Shown one piece after another: positions 11,341-22,429 of a stretch of 64,000 bases of DNA. This DNA comes from Gonocerus acuteangulatus (taxonomy: Eukaryota > Arthropoda > Insecta > Hemiptera > Coreidae). Positions within the stretch are counted from its first letter, which is position 1. Each line of letters starts with the position of its first letter. Made by a program: the position numbers and the translations under genes. The notes under the pieces are model-generated. The model was not told where the DNA came from. It ran no database searches and was given only the letters and a program-made list of their open reading frames with translations. The stretch is from positions 100,682,935-100,746,934 of the forward strand of contig OX328132.1 in the NCBI GenBank assembly GCA_946811695.1. Reading direction: 5' to 3'.

Positions 11341-12452
11341 ATATTTATTTATATATGCTTGTCTGTTCGCTCTCTAGCAAGCTCAAAAATGGTCCGATTT
11401 TGACGAAATTTGGTACAAAAATCTGTCGTATAATTTCAAAGGTCAAGTTCGTTAACCAGCAGAATCCGCCCACTAGAAGATAGTGTTTGGGACGAAATTC
11501 GCGCAAAAAAATCGTAACGCTTACGTTTTTGAGTTTATATACTTGCAGGTACTTTTTTTATAGGTTTCTTAACATAAGAAAACGAATGAAATCATTTTGA
11601 AGGCGATATCTTTAACCGTTTCTGAGAAAAGTGGAATCAATGTTTTTGTAAGTCATTATTTTTTTGTGAGTACTTAGAATCGCGGGATTCAATTGAAATA
11701 TTTTCTATAACTTGGAAATTAATCCCAACTAAGACGTTTAAAGTTTGGTTATATTTGGAGTTAAGGAAGTATGCGAAAAAAATTATTTTATTAATAGACA
11801 TGAAAAGTTTTCGGATCTTCATACATTTTTCGTAAATAGCTCGATAACGGTTGAGAAATCGTGGTAAGTGGAAGGTGACCATTCGAATGCTTACTAAATT
11901 CTGTACAAAAAAGGTTCTGAAGCAATACTCGCTGGGGGAACGTCAATCGGAGATATAAGCGCTTAAAACTTAAAAAGTGTTTGTTTTATTGTTTTAAAAG
12001 GGGGTTTCTCTGTGTTTATCTCACTTTGAAATTGGTTGTTTCTTGTTTTAAATTGCACTTATCAGTAAAATTAGTATTGGAGTAAATAAGCTAAGAAACG
12101 GTGAATAACCTTCCTCATAGCCTCCAACTGAAGTTATCGTTATTTCTTATTTTATAGAAAGATTTAACCCACGACAGAATGGAATAAAGCACATATTTAC
12201 AGTTGATTATAACAGTAAGACGAATTTGCTAGTAAAACAAGATACTTAAAATGACAACGAATTTTTGGTTGTTAAGAAGAGCCTTCTCAGCAGTAGTCAA
12301 AGAGTAAGTACGTTTTCAGTACATAATCGTAACTTCTGTGTAAGTTAGCTACTGTCAGTTTCCTGTGATTTGTGATGCTAATTTATTCCATTTCTTCGAG
12401 ATGTACGTAACCGCGCTAAGATGACGCAGTTCCTGCGAGTCGGACTTTTTTA
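11139..12452 (+). mobile_element. HINE/Helentron-like element, copy B (end to end)
   Basis: Same plan as copy A. The 5' subterminal repeat is AGCGCGGTTAC (11141-11151). The 3' copy is GTAACCGCGCT (12407-12417), an exact reverse complement that carries the same base change relative to copy A. The 3' stem-loop CGCAG-TTC-CTGCG follows at 12424-12436, then GAGTCGGACTTTTTT. The internal (TA)n is at 11278-11337. It shares its 3' interior with copy A but lacks the MAVEEM start region. No coding capacity. Confidence 0.65.
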
Positions 12453-12719
12453 AAATATAATCGAACTAATAATTATTTAGCCCTATAGAATTTGGTATAA
12501 TATTTTTAACAATGCATTAAGAAATATACCGCGTTTGATTATTTTATAAATTTACGAGAATTTATACTGAAAACATAATAAATAAATAATAGGATTTAGC
12601 AATGCCGCAGGCATAAAGTAGCTGGTATATAATATTTAAGTCTTTATTACGAATTAGACCTTTATCAATTCATTTAATTGATAATATTTATAGTGAGTAA
12701 ATGTATAAATATTTGGCCT

Positions 12720-13540
12720 AGTGTGTGTAAACTAAAAATGTAAATGCTATTCCAGTCATTTGCAACCTTTTAAACCGTCCATCTTCCTAAAGTATCCACA
12801 AATTAACTGTATTTTGAAATAAGATATTTACTATTTAATCATTTTTATAACTAAATAGTTAGATATAAGGCAGTTACATATTTTATGACGACCAAGTAAT
12901 TAGTAACAAATGGCATGAGTTATAAGAAAATTCCAATCTACTTACGCAGGTTTCTAAGATACGTCACGAATGAGTTATCCTTAAATGTGAATCTGGTTGC
13001 AAATTTGGACTCGAAATTTCCTTTTATCATATGAAAATGGTATATGAAATAGCTTTATTTATTGATATATATTAATATATATAATAAACTTTGTACAATG
13101 TGCAATATACAGTTTTTGAACATTTCTTTTGAAGTATTACGAAAATTTTAACTTTGGCTCTCATCAGAACTAAACGAGTAACTGGAATGCTCGTTTAGTG
13201 GCACAAAGCTTAAGAAAAGAACATGAGACGCCTGTTCGAGAGTCGATTCTTTTTCCACCCAAAACAATTTCCTAAAAGCCATTAGGAGGCTAAGTAGTGA
13301 AAGAACCATTTGTCAGGAAGGATAACTTTATCGGTTCGCATACTGGCGGTAAATTTAGAGAATTAAAAAAAAAACAGCAGCACAACCCTTTTTAAATCGC
13401 GAAAGCTCTTGAACGGAGGTGAGGTCCAATTTCTTGCCAAAAAGAACGCATTATAAATTTCCTATGGGATACAAGTGTTTACAGATGAATTTCATTTCTA
13501 ATATGATAATCGGTCTTTCGATCAGCTAAGAGATCACCTT
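12720..13540. other. Non-coding interval, nothing recognised
   Basis: AT-rich DNA with no recognisable gene or repeat. Confidence 0.4.
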
Positions 13541-13632
13541 CAGTTACTGGAATATATATATATATATTTAGTTCATTTATTTGAAATCTGTACAAATTAT
13601 TATATGTACAATTATCAAGTTTGTTGATACAG

Positions 13633-13634
<2 letters not shown>

Positions 13635-13700
<66 letters not shown>
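13635..13700. repeat. (TA)n microsatellite at a LINE 3' end
   Basis: A pure TA tract next to the 3' end of the minus-strand Jockey fragment. Confidence 0.95.
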
Positions 13701-13702
<2 letters not shown>

Positions 13703-13704
<2 letters not shown>

Positions 13705-14353
13705 TAAATTGAACAAAACGGTAAAAAGTAAAATAAAATAAAAACCATACAAACTTGGAAGGAGCCAACCATTGTTGGCACTTCCGTGGCTGTCTAAATA
13801 ACTATTTCAATGATCATGATACGGTTAGGTGAGTAAATTGTCTCGTGGCCACTGTCTCTTGAGCCGCCTGGGAGGATTGTCCGCGTGGGATTGGGACGAT
13901 AAGGATAGACCTTCAGGATTAGGATGGTAGGACAATTTGGAGTGGAACATTTGGAAACGGGTTTTAGCAAGGTCAAGGACAAATGGAATGTTAAGGTCAT
14001 TGTGAAGGGTTTTGTTTGAGACGTAGAAAGGGGCATTTACAATTTTACGGAGCACTTTTGACTGGAATACCTGTATTCTGTTGATGTTGGATGGTTTTGC
14101 AGATCCCCAGAGTTCAAGTCCGTATGTCCATATTGGTCGAATGATTGTTTTGTATATCGTTAGTTTGTTCTGTATTGATAATTTAGACGAGGTTCCAAGG
14201 AGTCCTCTAAGTAGTCCGTATCTTTTGTTCAGTTCTTGTCTTTTCAGTCTCGTGTGAGGATTCCATGACAGTCGGTTGTCAAGGTATAATCCTAGATATC
14301 GAACCTCGCTGGATACTGGTAGTGGAGTGTTTTTGAGATTTACAGAAGGGTAT
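13703..14353 (-). mobile_element. Jockey-clade LINE, 5'-truncated 3' end
   Basis: The minus strand is open from about 14352 to 13826. It encodes the C-terminal part of a Jockey-type reverse transcriptase: the thumb motif EVRYLGLYLDNRLSW, then KLTIYKTIIRPIWTYGLELW, then FQSKVLRKIVNAPFYVSNK, HNDLNIP and a tail RRLKRQWPRD. This order is typical of the clade. The upstream RT and endonuclease are missing, as in the usual 5'-truncated insertion. The 3' UTR holds a GCCAACAATGGTTGGC hairpin (about 13765-13780) and ends in AT-rich sequence. The frame has no stop, so the insertion may be fairly young. Confidence 0.85.
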
Positions 14354-14489
14354 TGTCATTCGACGTCGAATCAACATACACATCAATTTACTTGTCATTA
14401 AAATATATATACCTCTTTATAACTATATGACTTCGGCTCAGAAAGTCCCATCATAGACAGGTTTCAACAACAAATCAAAGAAACATATT

Positions 14490-14830
14490 TCTCATTTACT
14501 TACATCTTTACTGAAATATTTATTTTACGGTTCACAACTACTTTTGAGATATTTAAGATAGTATACTCAAGTCTGTTTATTAAATTATTTTTCTATCACT
14601 TCCTCAACCCCAAAAATTATTAAGCATTTTATGTCGCTTTTTGGAAGAATGTCAAACATATCAACCCAATCTACCATTTTAGAATAAGATAAATATTTGT
14701 AAAATTGTCCTGTTTTGTTTTCATTTTTTCTGAAAAAGGATATAAATATGGCCTTGAATATCGTTTTATTTACACGTCGTATTACCTATAAAACGTGTCC
14801 TTGAAATCCTATAAACGCAATTCTGTGAGT
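14490..14830 (-). mobile_element. Old, diverged HINE relative
   Basis: On the minus strand this matches the HINE interior loosely. Colinear blocks shared with 20100-20365 include AATAAGATAAA(T/C)ATT, ATATGGCCTTGAA and TTACCTATAAAACGT. No ends are visible. Confidence 0.45.
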
Positions 14831-15719
14831 GTGTTGAGCCTGTTAGAGAGTGAACAGACCAATGTGTGTATGAGTATATATATATGTATATATATATCAT
14901 CGGTTCGATTGTGGCGTCATCACATGGGAAGGGAGAGAGGACAAGCGCTAAAATTTCTATCACAGAAAAACGCATTCATATCCCCAACCATTCCAAATTT
15001 TCACATTACGAAGACAGAGGTTAATGATCACCATTGAGATGATTAGATTCATAAATTTGGAAGTCATTAACGTATCACAAAAGGAAAACTAAATCATAAA
15101 AAGTCAATAACTGATTTTTAGGAAGACTGAGGTAAGTAAACAACTAACATTTGGCACGTCAGTTGTAAGATCGAAAAGATTTGGAAGGTTTAAAAAAAAC
15201 ATGCTACAAAAGATGTAAGAATATTGGGAGAATATGGGTGTGGACAACTCTGTGATGTAAAAATATTTCTATATATTTTATAGAAGTTCGAAATACAATA
15301 ATAATCAGGCTTGAATGAACGAGAAAAACGGGAAAAAAATGAAAATTCAAATATATCATTCGAGAACATTGAAAAGTAACTTCGTACGAAGGCTCAATGC
15401 TTTTACTAACTAATGTGTATTAATTCGTAAAAGCAATGAACCTCTGAGAGATGTTACTTAGCCATGTCCTCTAAAGATGATTTCTTCATTCTTCGGACGA
15501 TTTCTTATTATTAGTTACTCTGACCTCATTATGGGAATAGATTTTCATTACAAAAGAAACCGACATGTTATTCTTTGCTGACCACAATGATATAAGAGGT
15601 AGCGATAAAGCAGATTTATCAGCCAAACAAGTCAGATGCTGTGGCACTTCTAAAATATCTTATCATGTCATAGTTGGAATATGATTGCCTTCAAAATAGA
15701 GAAAAGAAGTTAAGGGAGA

Positions 15720-16470
15720 TTAAATCCACTACCTCGGCGTAGAAAGGCGGTGCGCAGTAAAATAAAAATAAATTTAAAAAAATCGGACAAACTAACCTCG
15801 CCCATGCTTAGGGTGCGTTTACACTTGATATTTCTCGCAGGAAATATATGTCACGATATATGTCGCGATATAAGTGTCGGATAGATATTCTCTTGCAAGT
15901 TTACATACGGACAGAAATAGCTAGACATTTATGTCATGGATATGTATAGGACAGTTCTCGCTTTGCAATAAATGTCCGGCCTGTTTACACTCAGACATAT
16001 AAGTCCTGTCTAGTCCATTCTGCTTGGTATAGATTTTTCGGCAATATCGCCAGAAACCAAGATATTTCTGTCTGACATTTATTTCTCTCTTTATAATCAG
16101 CGTATTCACCTGACGGTATAGAAGTGTCGACACTTATTGCTCGGGATAGAAATATATATCTCAGACATAAATTGCTCATGGTTTACACTAGTCGCAATTT
16201 ATGTCTGATATAAATTTCCTGCAATAACTAGCAAGTGTAAACCCACCCTTACTTATGTTAAAGAGAATCTAGATAAATGCATTTTTTGTGGCGAAAATCT
16301 TTCTATTAAACATATTTTCACAGAATACAGAGCCTACGAAGCCGTTCAAAACCAAATGGACATTCTGGTCATCTCTGTGATATACTTGGAGACGACCATG
16401 AATCGAGCCAGAGAGCTTTGAGATTTCTGAGAGCAAATATTGAAAAAAACTACGAATAACTATTATTCCA
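15720..16470 (+). pseudogene. LINE (I-like) C-terminal fragment split by a MITE
   Basis: Before the MITE, 15780-15810 reads as a G(H/Q)TNLAHAY stretch, the usual GHTxLTHGYL segment of LINE C-termini. After it, 16255 onward reads CIFCGENLSIKHIFTE, the C-x2-C...KHI-x2-(E/D)C finger that normally follows. The join is interrupted by a 438-bp element with TTA on each side. The frame is otherwise degraded (the last Cys is Tyr) and there is no RT. Confidence 0.6.
15811..16248. mobile_element. Harbinger-type MITE with TTA target duplication
   Basis: Terminal inverted repeats are GGGTGCGTTTACACTTG (15811-15827) and CAAGTGTAAACCCACCC (16232-16248), with one mismatch. A second inner pair is CGCAGGAAAT.. 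and ..TTTCCTGCAA. TTA flanks both sides (15808-15810 and 16249-16251). A TTA duplication with GGG-starting TIRs fits PIF/Harbinger. There is no transposase, so it is non-autonomous. Confidence 0.75.
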
Positions 16471-18040
16471 CCAGTGAAAGCCAGGTGGTTCGAAAAATAA
16501 CTGCTCAGAATTCGTTTTTAATACATATTGTGACAAAATATATTAAAAACAATATATATTGGAATGACAATTTATTAAATTATCATTCCAATTTTAGTTG
16601 ACTTTTTGAAAATGAAAACTATTATTTTCTAATGTGGCTTTTATTTTCCTTTTGGCAATTAAAATTATATTGGCAATTAACAAGTATCTAAAAATTTCAG
16701 AATGAAGAGAACGAAAACAAATATACTGGTCGTTTTATAGTCCTGAGAATCCTGAGGGAAATATGTACCTGCTATTATAGAAACAATGTTTTTATCATTT
16801 TAAGCAACAAAAAAAAATGGATAAAAATCATTATGGATAAACTTTTACGCATTATCACGGGGAACCAAATTTTGTGAATACCAGAATGTACAAAACTTTA
16901 CAAATGTACATATGTATAAGTAAAGTCGTCTAAAAAATGAAAATTGAAGCAATAAAATTGGTTACAATTTAAGATTATTAATAATTTTAAAAAATCTAAA
17001 AGACAACATTTTAGCCAGAGTGTAAAACTTATTGTAAAATCTTTTTTTATGTTTTTGTTATTAGTACGTCGATATAACTCAGTGAATATTCACAATATCA
17101 AGCCAACCCCAACACTTGTAAAGTTCAGCTTACTAAAATTATTCTATTCTGAAATAAGAAGTGTAAAAACCACATTAAAATAGAAAATATATCAAAATGT
17201 AAAATTTGATAAAAATCTTAATTCTATATCCTTACATACATCACTAACGTACATGCACAGTGAGTGAGACATGTAACTGAAAGGTACTGCACTCAACATA
17301 GACATTTCTTAATTTGCATTAATCATAAAAATAATTGGGTTCTGACTAATAATGATTGCAGTAGCTTTCAATCAAAATTTTAAATGTGCACAAAATCTAA
17401 TAATAAATAAATCTAAAAATTGATAATAAAACAAGAATAAAATACAATTGTTCATTGAAAAAACAAAGCAATTGAGGAGAACATTGCGATGTAACTTCAC
17501 TCAAAGGTTCATCACTTATGAATAGGCAACCAGCTCATTGAATTATCACTCTAGAAATCCCATGATTGGCTCAAATGTGATGTTCAATTTCATATTTGCC
17601 AATAATACTTGCTGAAAAATATTAGGCAACTATGGAGATTTAAAGAATCACTATGTTTTAGCAATTATATTTTAGACTCAGTATTGGAATCAGCAGTTCC
17701 AAGCAAGATTATAATTTTTTTTTTGTTTTTGTTTTTTTTAATAACCTTCTAAATACTGTTAGAGCTTAATGTGGTAGTTTCTGTAACTCGATTAATTCTT
17801 CTTGATGATTCATCGAACGTATTGGATTTCTCTATCGCTTAATGCCCTTACATAAAAAAATTGAATTCATATATGAATCTTTTGGCATTTGACATTTTAA
17901 GCAAAGGTTTGTCTTTTTGGGAGATTTACTCGTTGAAAATGTCCCTAATTCAACATACGTAAGGAATCAAAATTTGGAAAAAGTAAATTTCAATTAAGAT
18001 AAAACAAAATAGCAACTGTCCTCGTCAAAAGACGTGGAGT
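16471..18040. other. AT-rich interval, nothing recognised
   Basis: Long AT-rich DNA without coding or repeat structure that I can support. Confidence 0.4.
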
Positions 18041-18045
18041 CAAAG

Positions 18046-18830
18046 AATAATTAACCGGGGTCTCTAGATTTAGCCGTAACTCCAGTAGAGAGACGTGCCG
18101 TCAAATCGTAGAGCAACCCCTCGGAAACTATAAGATATTGGGCACAAACCTCTCTCTCCCATCAAACAGCCAGAATTAATACTTAATTACAGGAGACATA
18201 GTCCTATCTAACACTAACACTAAGCAGAATCTCTAGAATTATACGTACCTAAAGTAGAAATAACATCATATCCTAGAACAATCACTAGCAAACACTTAAA
18301 GAAATTGTTCGTACCCCACGCTAACATTACGCAGAGACTCTAAATTTATACGTAAATACAGGAGAATAATTAACCGGAGTCTCTAGATTTAGCCGTAACT
18401 CCAGTAGAGAGACGTGTCGTCAAATCGTAGAGCAACCCCTCGGAAACTATAAGATATTGGGCAAACCTCTCACTCCCATCAAACAGCCAGATTAATACTT
18501 AATTACAGGAGACATAGTCCTATCTAACACTAACACTAAGCAGAATCTCTAGAATTATACGTACCTTAAGTAGAAATAACATCATATCGCTAACATTACG
18601 CAGAGCCTCTAAATTTATACGTAACTACAGCCTAAATGACATCATATCCTGCAACAGACACTAGCAAACATTTAAAGAAATCGTTCGTACCCCACACTAA
18701 CATTACGCAGAGCCTCTAAATTTATACGTAAATACAGGAGAATTAATAGCATATCCTACAACAAGCACTAGCAAACTTTGAGAGATATCGGGCACACCCC
18801 TCACTGCCATTAAACAGAGCCTAGACATTT
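18046..18830. repeat. Second satellite, ~319-bp higher-order unit
   Basis: TTAACCGG(G/A)GTCTCTAGAT recurs at 18051 and 18370, a period of 319 bp. Each unit contains about three related ~105-bp monomers marked by TCTAGAATTATACGTACC, CTCTAAATTTATACGTAA and TCTCTAGATTTAGCCGTAAC. The second unit is rearranged and followed by extra monomers to about 18830. It is unrelated in sequence to the 2.5-3.8-kb satellite but has a similar three-monomer organisation. Confidence 0.85.
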
Positions 18831-18991
18831 ATTCTTATTACACCACACATGGTGGCAAATATCAGAACAAATAACACCAAACTTTGAGTCTAGTAGGTAC
18901 ATCCATTCCTCAAATCTGTTTTCAATAGGCTAATGAAAAACGGGGCATTGTACTTATTAATTAGAAATTCCTTTATCCCAGGATAACCAAA

Positions 18992-19351
18992 TTAGTTGTA
19001 AGATATCCATTCATTACTGAGAAGATTTGGTGAAAACAATACAAAGCCGTGTACAATCCTGAATGATTTAAGTAAAGACGACAAACCTATTCCCTTCTTA
19101 ACCATTGCACATGGCCGTAATAAACAATGGATAAGATAAAGTAGAGAAAGATCTACAAATATACATGGCTGAACTATACCTAGCTGTAAGGCTTGGAACC
19201 CAAGAGGACAATACCCCTCATGTAGAAGGATCACTTGAAACCACTGTAAGAAGGGGGCCTTGTCTCCTAAGCACTTCCTACACCCGCATCCGTTCTCGTC
19301 AGGAGTCTTCTTACATCTCCCGCCAAATGAACCTTTACTCTCTTCTAGCAA
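18992..19351 (-). other. 119-codon cysteine-bearing open frame, unrecognised
   Basis: The N-terminal third reads GRCKKTPDENGCGCRKCLGD, four closely spaced cysteines. The region 19160-19350 is richer in G+C than its flanks. The later part is hydrophobic and low in charge. No signal peptide is visible and no family is recognised; the CxxxxxxxxCxCxxC spacing resembles several extracellular domains without matching one. It could be an exon whose splice sites I cannot fix, or chance. Confidence 0.2.
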
Positions 19352-19369
19352 ATCTCCTCATTCGCGTAT

Positions 19370-19500
19370 GTTAAGTAGATTACGAATATTTCCTTCCTCG
19401 CCAAGAAGAGGTAATCCGCTTATGAGGTTGTATCCCGCAGATCCCGATTAGAAATATCCACGTATTAGAAGATCCATAGGACAAAAATAAAGGTAGTCAA
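19370..19500 (+). mobile_element. Diverged HINE 5'-end fragment
   Basis: GTAATCCGCTTATGAGGTTG followed by CAGATCCCGATTAGAAAT matches the HINE 5' region (CCGCTTATGAGGTTGACC..CCGACTAGAAAC) with many changes. Confidence 0.45.
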
Positions 19501-19689
19501 ATTTTCCAAACAAGAAAAATCCGGCACGGGAGCAATGTTTTTGTGGAAATCAATATGAAATCGTAGCTGCAATGTGCTTTAAGATAACCTATTATACGTT
19601 TAATGACGCGGCGAATCAAACGAAAACCAAGTTCGTGGAATAACGGAAAGCATTCGATTTTAGAGGGAATTAAAAATTCTTATTATAAT

Positions 19690-20370
19690 CTTAAATGCAA
19701 TTAAAAAAAACAACCAATAAAAAATGACGTAAACAGAGAAAAAAAAACACGTTCAAAAGAACGAAACAGACAGCAGTACAGTAGTAGATAATACTCAAAT
19801 GGCATGTTCGGAAAGCTCTCTTTCGAAACCACAAAAAAGTGTTTCATAATTTACCTATCCTTTTTTACTGACATATACATTTTACTAATTACTTAAACAA
19901 GAAACTAAGGGAATCCGACAAAAAGAACCATTCAAATAAACGAAAAAGACGACTTCGTTATAAGTGCTTATTTCTCCGAATCTGACCATCGAAAATTGAT
20001 TTAGACCCTTTTTTGAAGAGAATTTAGTAAGCTTTCAAATATCTACACTTAGTACGATATTCCAACTATCTTCGAGATATTTAAGAAAATATACGAAATT
20101 CCTAAAACATCCTTACCTCAAAATGTAACCAACATTTAAATGTCATTTTTGGTTGAATTTCAAACATGTAGAAAATATGTCAACTGAATCCAACGATTCT
20201 AAAACGAAAATTAGTTACCATTTTACAATAAGATAAACATTCTAACAATGTCCAGATTAGTTTTCTTTTTTCTTCGACTCCGGTTATATGGCCTTTGAAA
20301 TGGTTTCATTGGATTTCCGACGTCATTACTTATAAAACGTAAACCTGGAAGTAACGCAAAATCCGTTAAA
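19690..20370 (-). mobile_element. Diverged HINE interior, reverse orientation
   Basis: Colinear with minus-strand copy F (52840-53250). Shared landmarks are AAGTGCTTATTTCTCCGAAT, TTTAGTAAGCTTTC, GAGATATTTAAG and CTGAATCC(A/T)A(C/T)GATTCTAA, and later TTTGAAATGGTTTCATT. No 3' end was found. Confidence 0.55.
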
Positions 20371-20431
20371 ATTGTTTTTTGCCTGAATTTTGCCCCCCCA
20401 AAAAACGGGGATAGCCCTAAAGATCGAACAC

Positions 20432-20434
<3 letters not shown>

Positions 20435-20509
<75 letters not shown>
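20435..20509. repeat. (TA)n-(TG)n compound microsatellite
   Basis: TA repeats at 20435-20477 run into TG repeats to 20509. Confidence 0.95.
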
Positions 20510-20512
<3 letters not shown>

Positions 20513-20779
20513 ATTGTTGCCACGAAAACTATTTACATAAAGAAAGGACGAAAGGACAGTTTTATTTTTTTTTAATAGACCTGTATTCATTGGCATTTTT
20601 TTTTTTAAATGGTCTGGAATATTTCTCCCATTGATATTAGATACAATTTATAAATGAATAACAAAAAAATAATTTTTTTTAACCGAAATCCATTTTAGAA
20701 TATTTCAGCGGAGTTTTCTGTTGAATTAATCTCACTTCGTTTATTTATAAAATGAAAGAAGCGATATTAATTTGGAGAC

Positions 20780-20798
20780 ATATATATATATAAGTATA

Positions 20799-20842
<44 letters not shown>
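20780..20842. repeat. (TA)n microsatellite
   Basis: Imperfect TA tract. Confidence 0.9.
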
Positions 20843-20844
<2 letters not shown>

Positions 20845-21760
20845 AAAAATTTCCATAGATATTTTGTAAGTAAATTATTACAGGCCTATTAGAAAACAAA
20901 TTATCATTTCTTCCTTTTTTTATGTAAATGTATTTATACAAATTACAATGATACTCAGTTTTAATATCTAGAATTAAAATGTGACTAAATGCATAAAAAA
21001 ATCCTTATTTGTAGAAAAAATTCGCTTATAATTTATTCTAAATAGATTAAGACTTTAATTTTGGAATTGTATAACTGCTGTAAATTATTATTATGTGAAA
21101 ATACTTCAAATTAAAAAAATAGAGCTGTATTTCATATTTATACCGAATTTGTTAATTTATTTTATTATCCCTTATGCCTTATGCTAGAACAGGCCATGAA
21201 TTTTATATATCTATATTTAAAGAATACCAACATTATTTAGAATAGGGAAAAAGCTAGACAGATCAGTGGAAGAAGGCCTATCGTATTTAAATAACAGCCC
21301 TGCACCGTATCTGTATTTTATCAATATCTACCACCGCCATTCATGCAAACTCCCATGCATTCACTTCAAACTCGGAACAATGGTTTTGATTGATTTTTAA
21401 ATTAATCCCTTCGTTACGCATTTAGAGTTAATTCCTAAGAAATCTATGTCGGTTTTCAGCAGTTATTAGCTTTCGTTCGTCAACTTCATTTCGTTTTGTA
21501 TTAATGAACCTTTCTATTTAGAAAGGTGAAAAACCCTCTTATGACATTGATTCCAAGACACTATGTCTACTAAGTATGCTACTAAAATTATATTTTCAGC
21601 GAGTATTTGGAGCAGGCATAAAAAAACATTTTAAGCTATGGTAAACGGCAACGTGGTATCATTTAATTTCCCATGTTAAGATATGTTGAAAAAGTGTATC
21701 TGAAAGCCAATTAAAGAAAAATCGCGTACAGCGTACAGTTCTAGAGGCTAAATACCTACT
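20843..21760. other. AT-rich interval, nothing recognised
   Basis: No coding or repeat signal that I can support. Confidence 0.35.
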
Positions 21761-21764
21761 AGAA

Positions 21765-21885
21765 TTCAACGACGGGTTTTTTCGTGACCTATGGTTCATG
21801 AAGCATCGACACTTCTCATCTCAACTTTCAGGATGACCTCATAAGCGGGGTTTCTCCATAAAAGGCCAAAGGAAACCCGCTAAAA
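21765..21885 (-). mobile_element. HINE 5'-end fragment, reverse orientation
   Basis: GATGACCTCATAAGCGGGGTTTCTCC..GGAAACCCGCT is the reverse complement of the HINE 5' hairpin plus the AAGCGGGG/GAGGTCAT part (kept short here). The interior is missing. Confidence 0.55.
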
Positions 21886-22234
21886 ACTTCCAGGGGTTGT
21901 TTTACTTGGTAAGTAAATTTTTGAACTGAAACTCCGAGAAGTATTTAATTCAATCTTTATTGGCTGACGAAAATAGACTCTGGACAAATCTACAAATAAA
22001 ATGAAAGATTTTGACTTGAGATCGTCATAAATGTAACCATCACAATGTCTTTAGCTGCCTCACGGAGGTCCAGGATTTAGATTCATAGGCACTGGCTCAG
22101 GGGATACCTACAGAAACCGGTTTGAACCTTCATTAGATGCGCCGTGAAAAATAATTCAAATACAACAATAAAAGCAAGAATATCGCGAGTAAAACGAGGT
22201 AAAAAATGTTTCTGGACATTATAAATGAATGATG

Positions 22235-22335
22235 GTCCGCCATTGGAAAAGGCTCAGCTGTAAATAAGCTTCCCGTTGCTATGGAAACGTCAACACATTT
22301 CCAGGCAACACACATTAAGCCGGCTTTACCGAATT
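22235..22335. promoter_or_regulatory. Candidate enhancer: CCAAT, E-box, forkhead, RFX X-box
   Basis: Within 50 bp are CCATTGG (22240-22246), CAGCTG (22255-22260), TGTAAATA (22259-22266) and GTTGCTATGGAAAC (22275-22288). The last is a near-ideal palindromic RFX X-box. The block lies about 1.4 kb inside the intron following the CUT exon, in locally GC-richer DNA. The sites are seen; enhancer function, or a promoter of another transcript, is inference. Confidence 0.4.
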
Positions 22336-22429
22336 CATTTTTCTTAACAATATTAATTGTAAACAACCGGGGAAATTCTGAGAAAATATCGAAGTGTAAC
22401 CGAATATTTGTTTTCTCGATCATTAAAGA

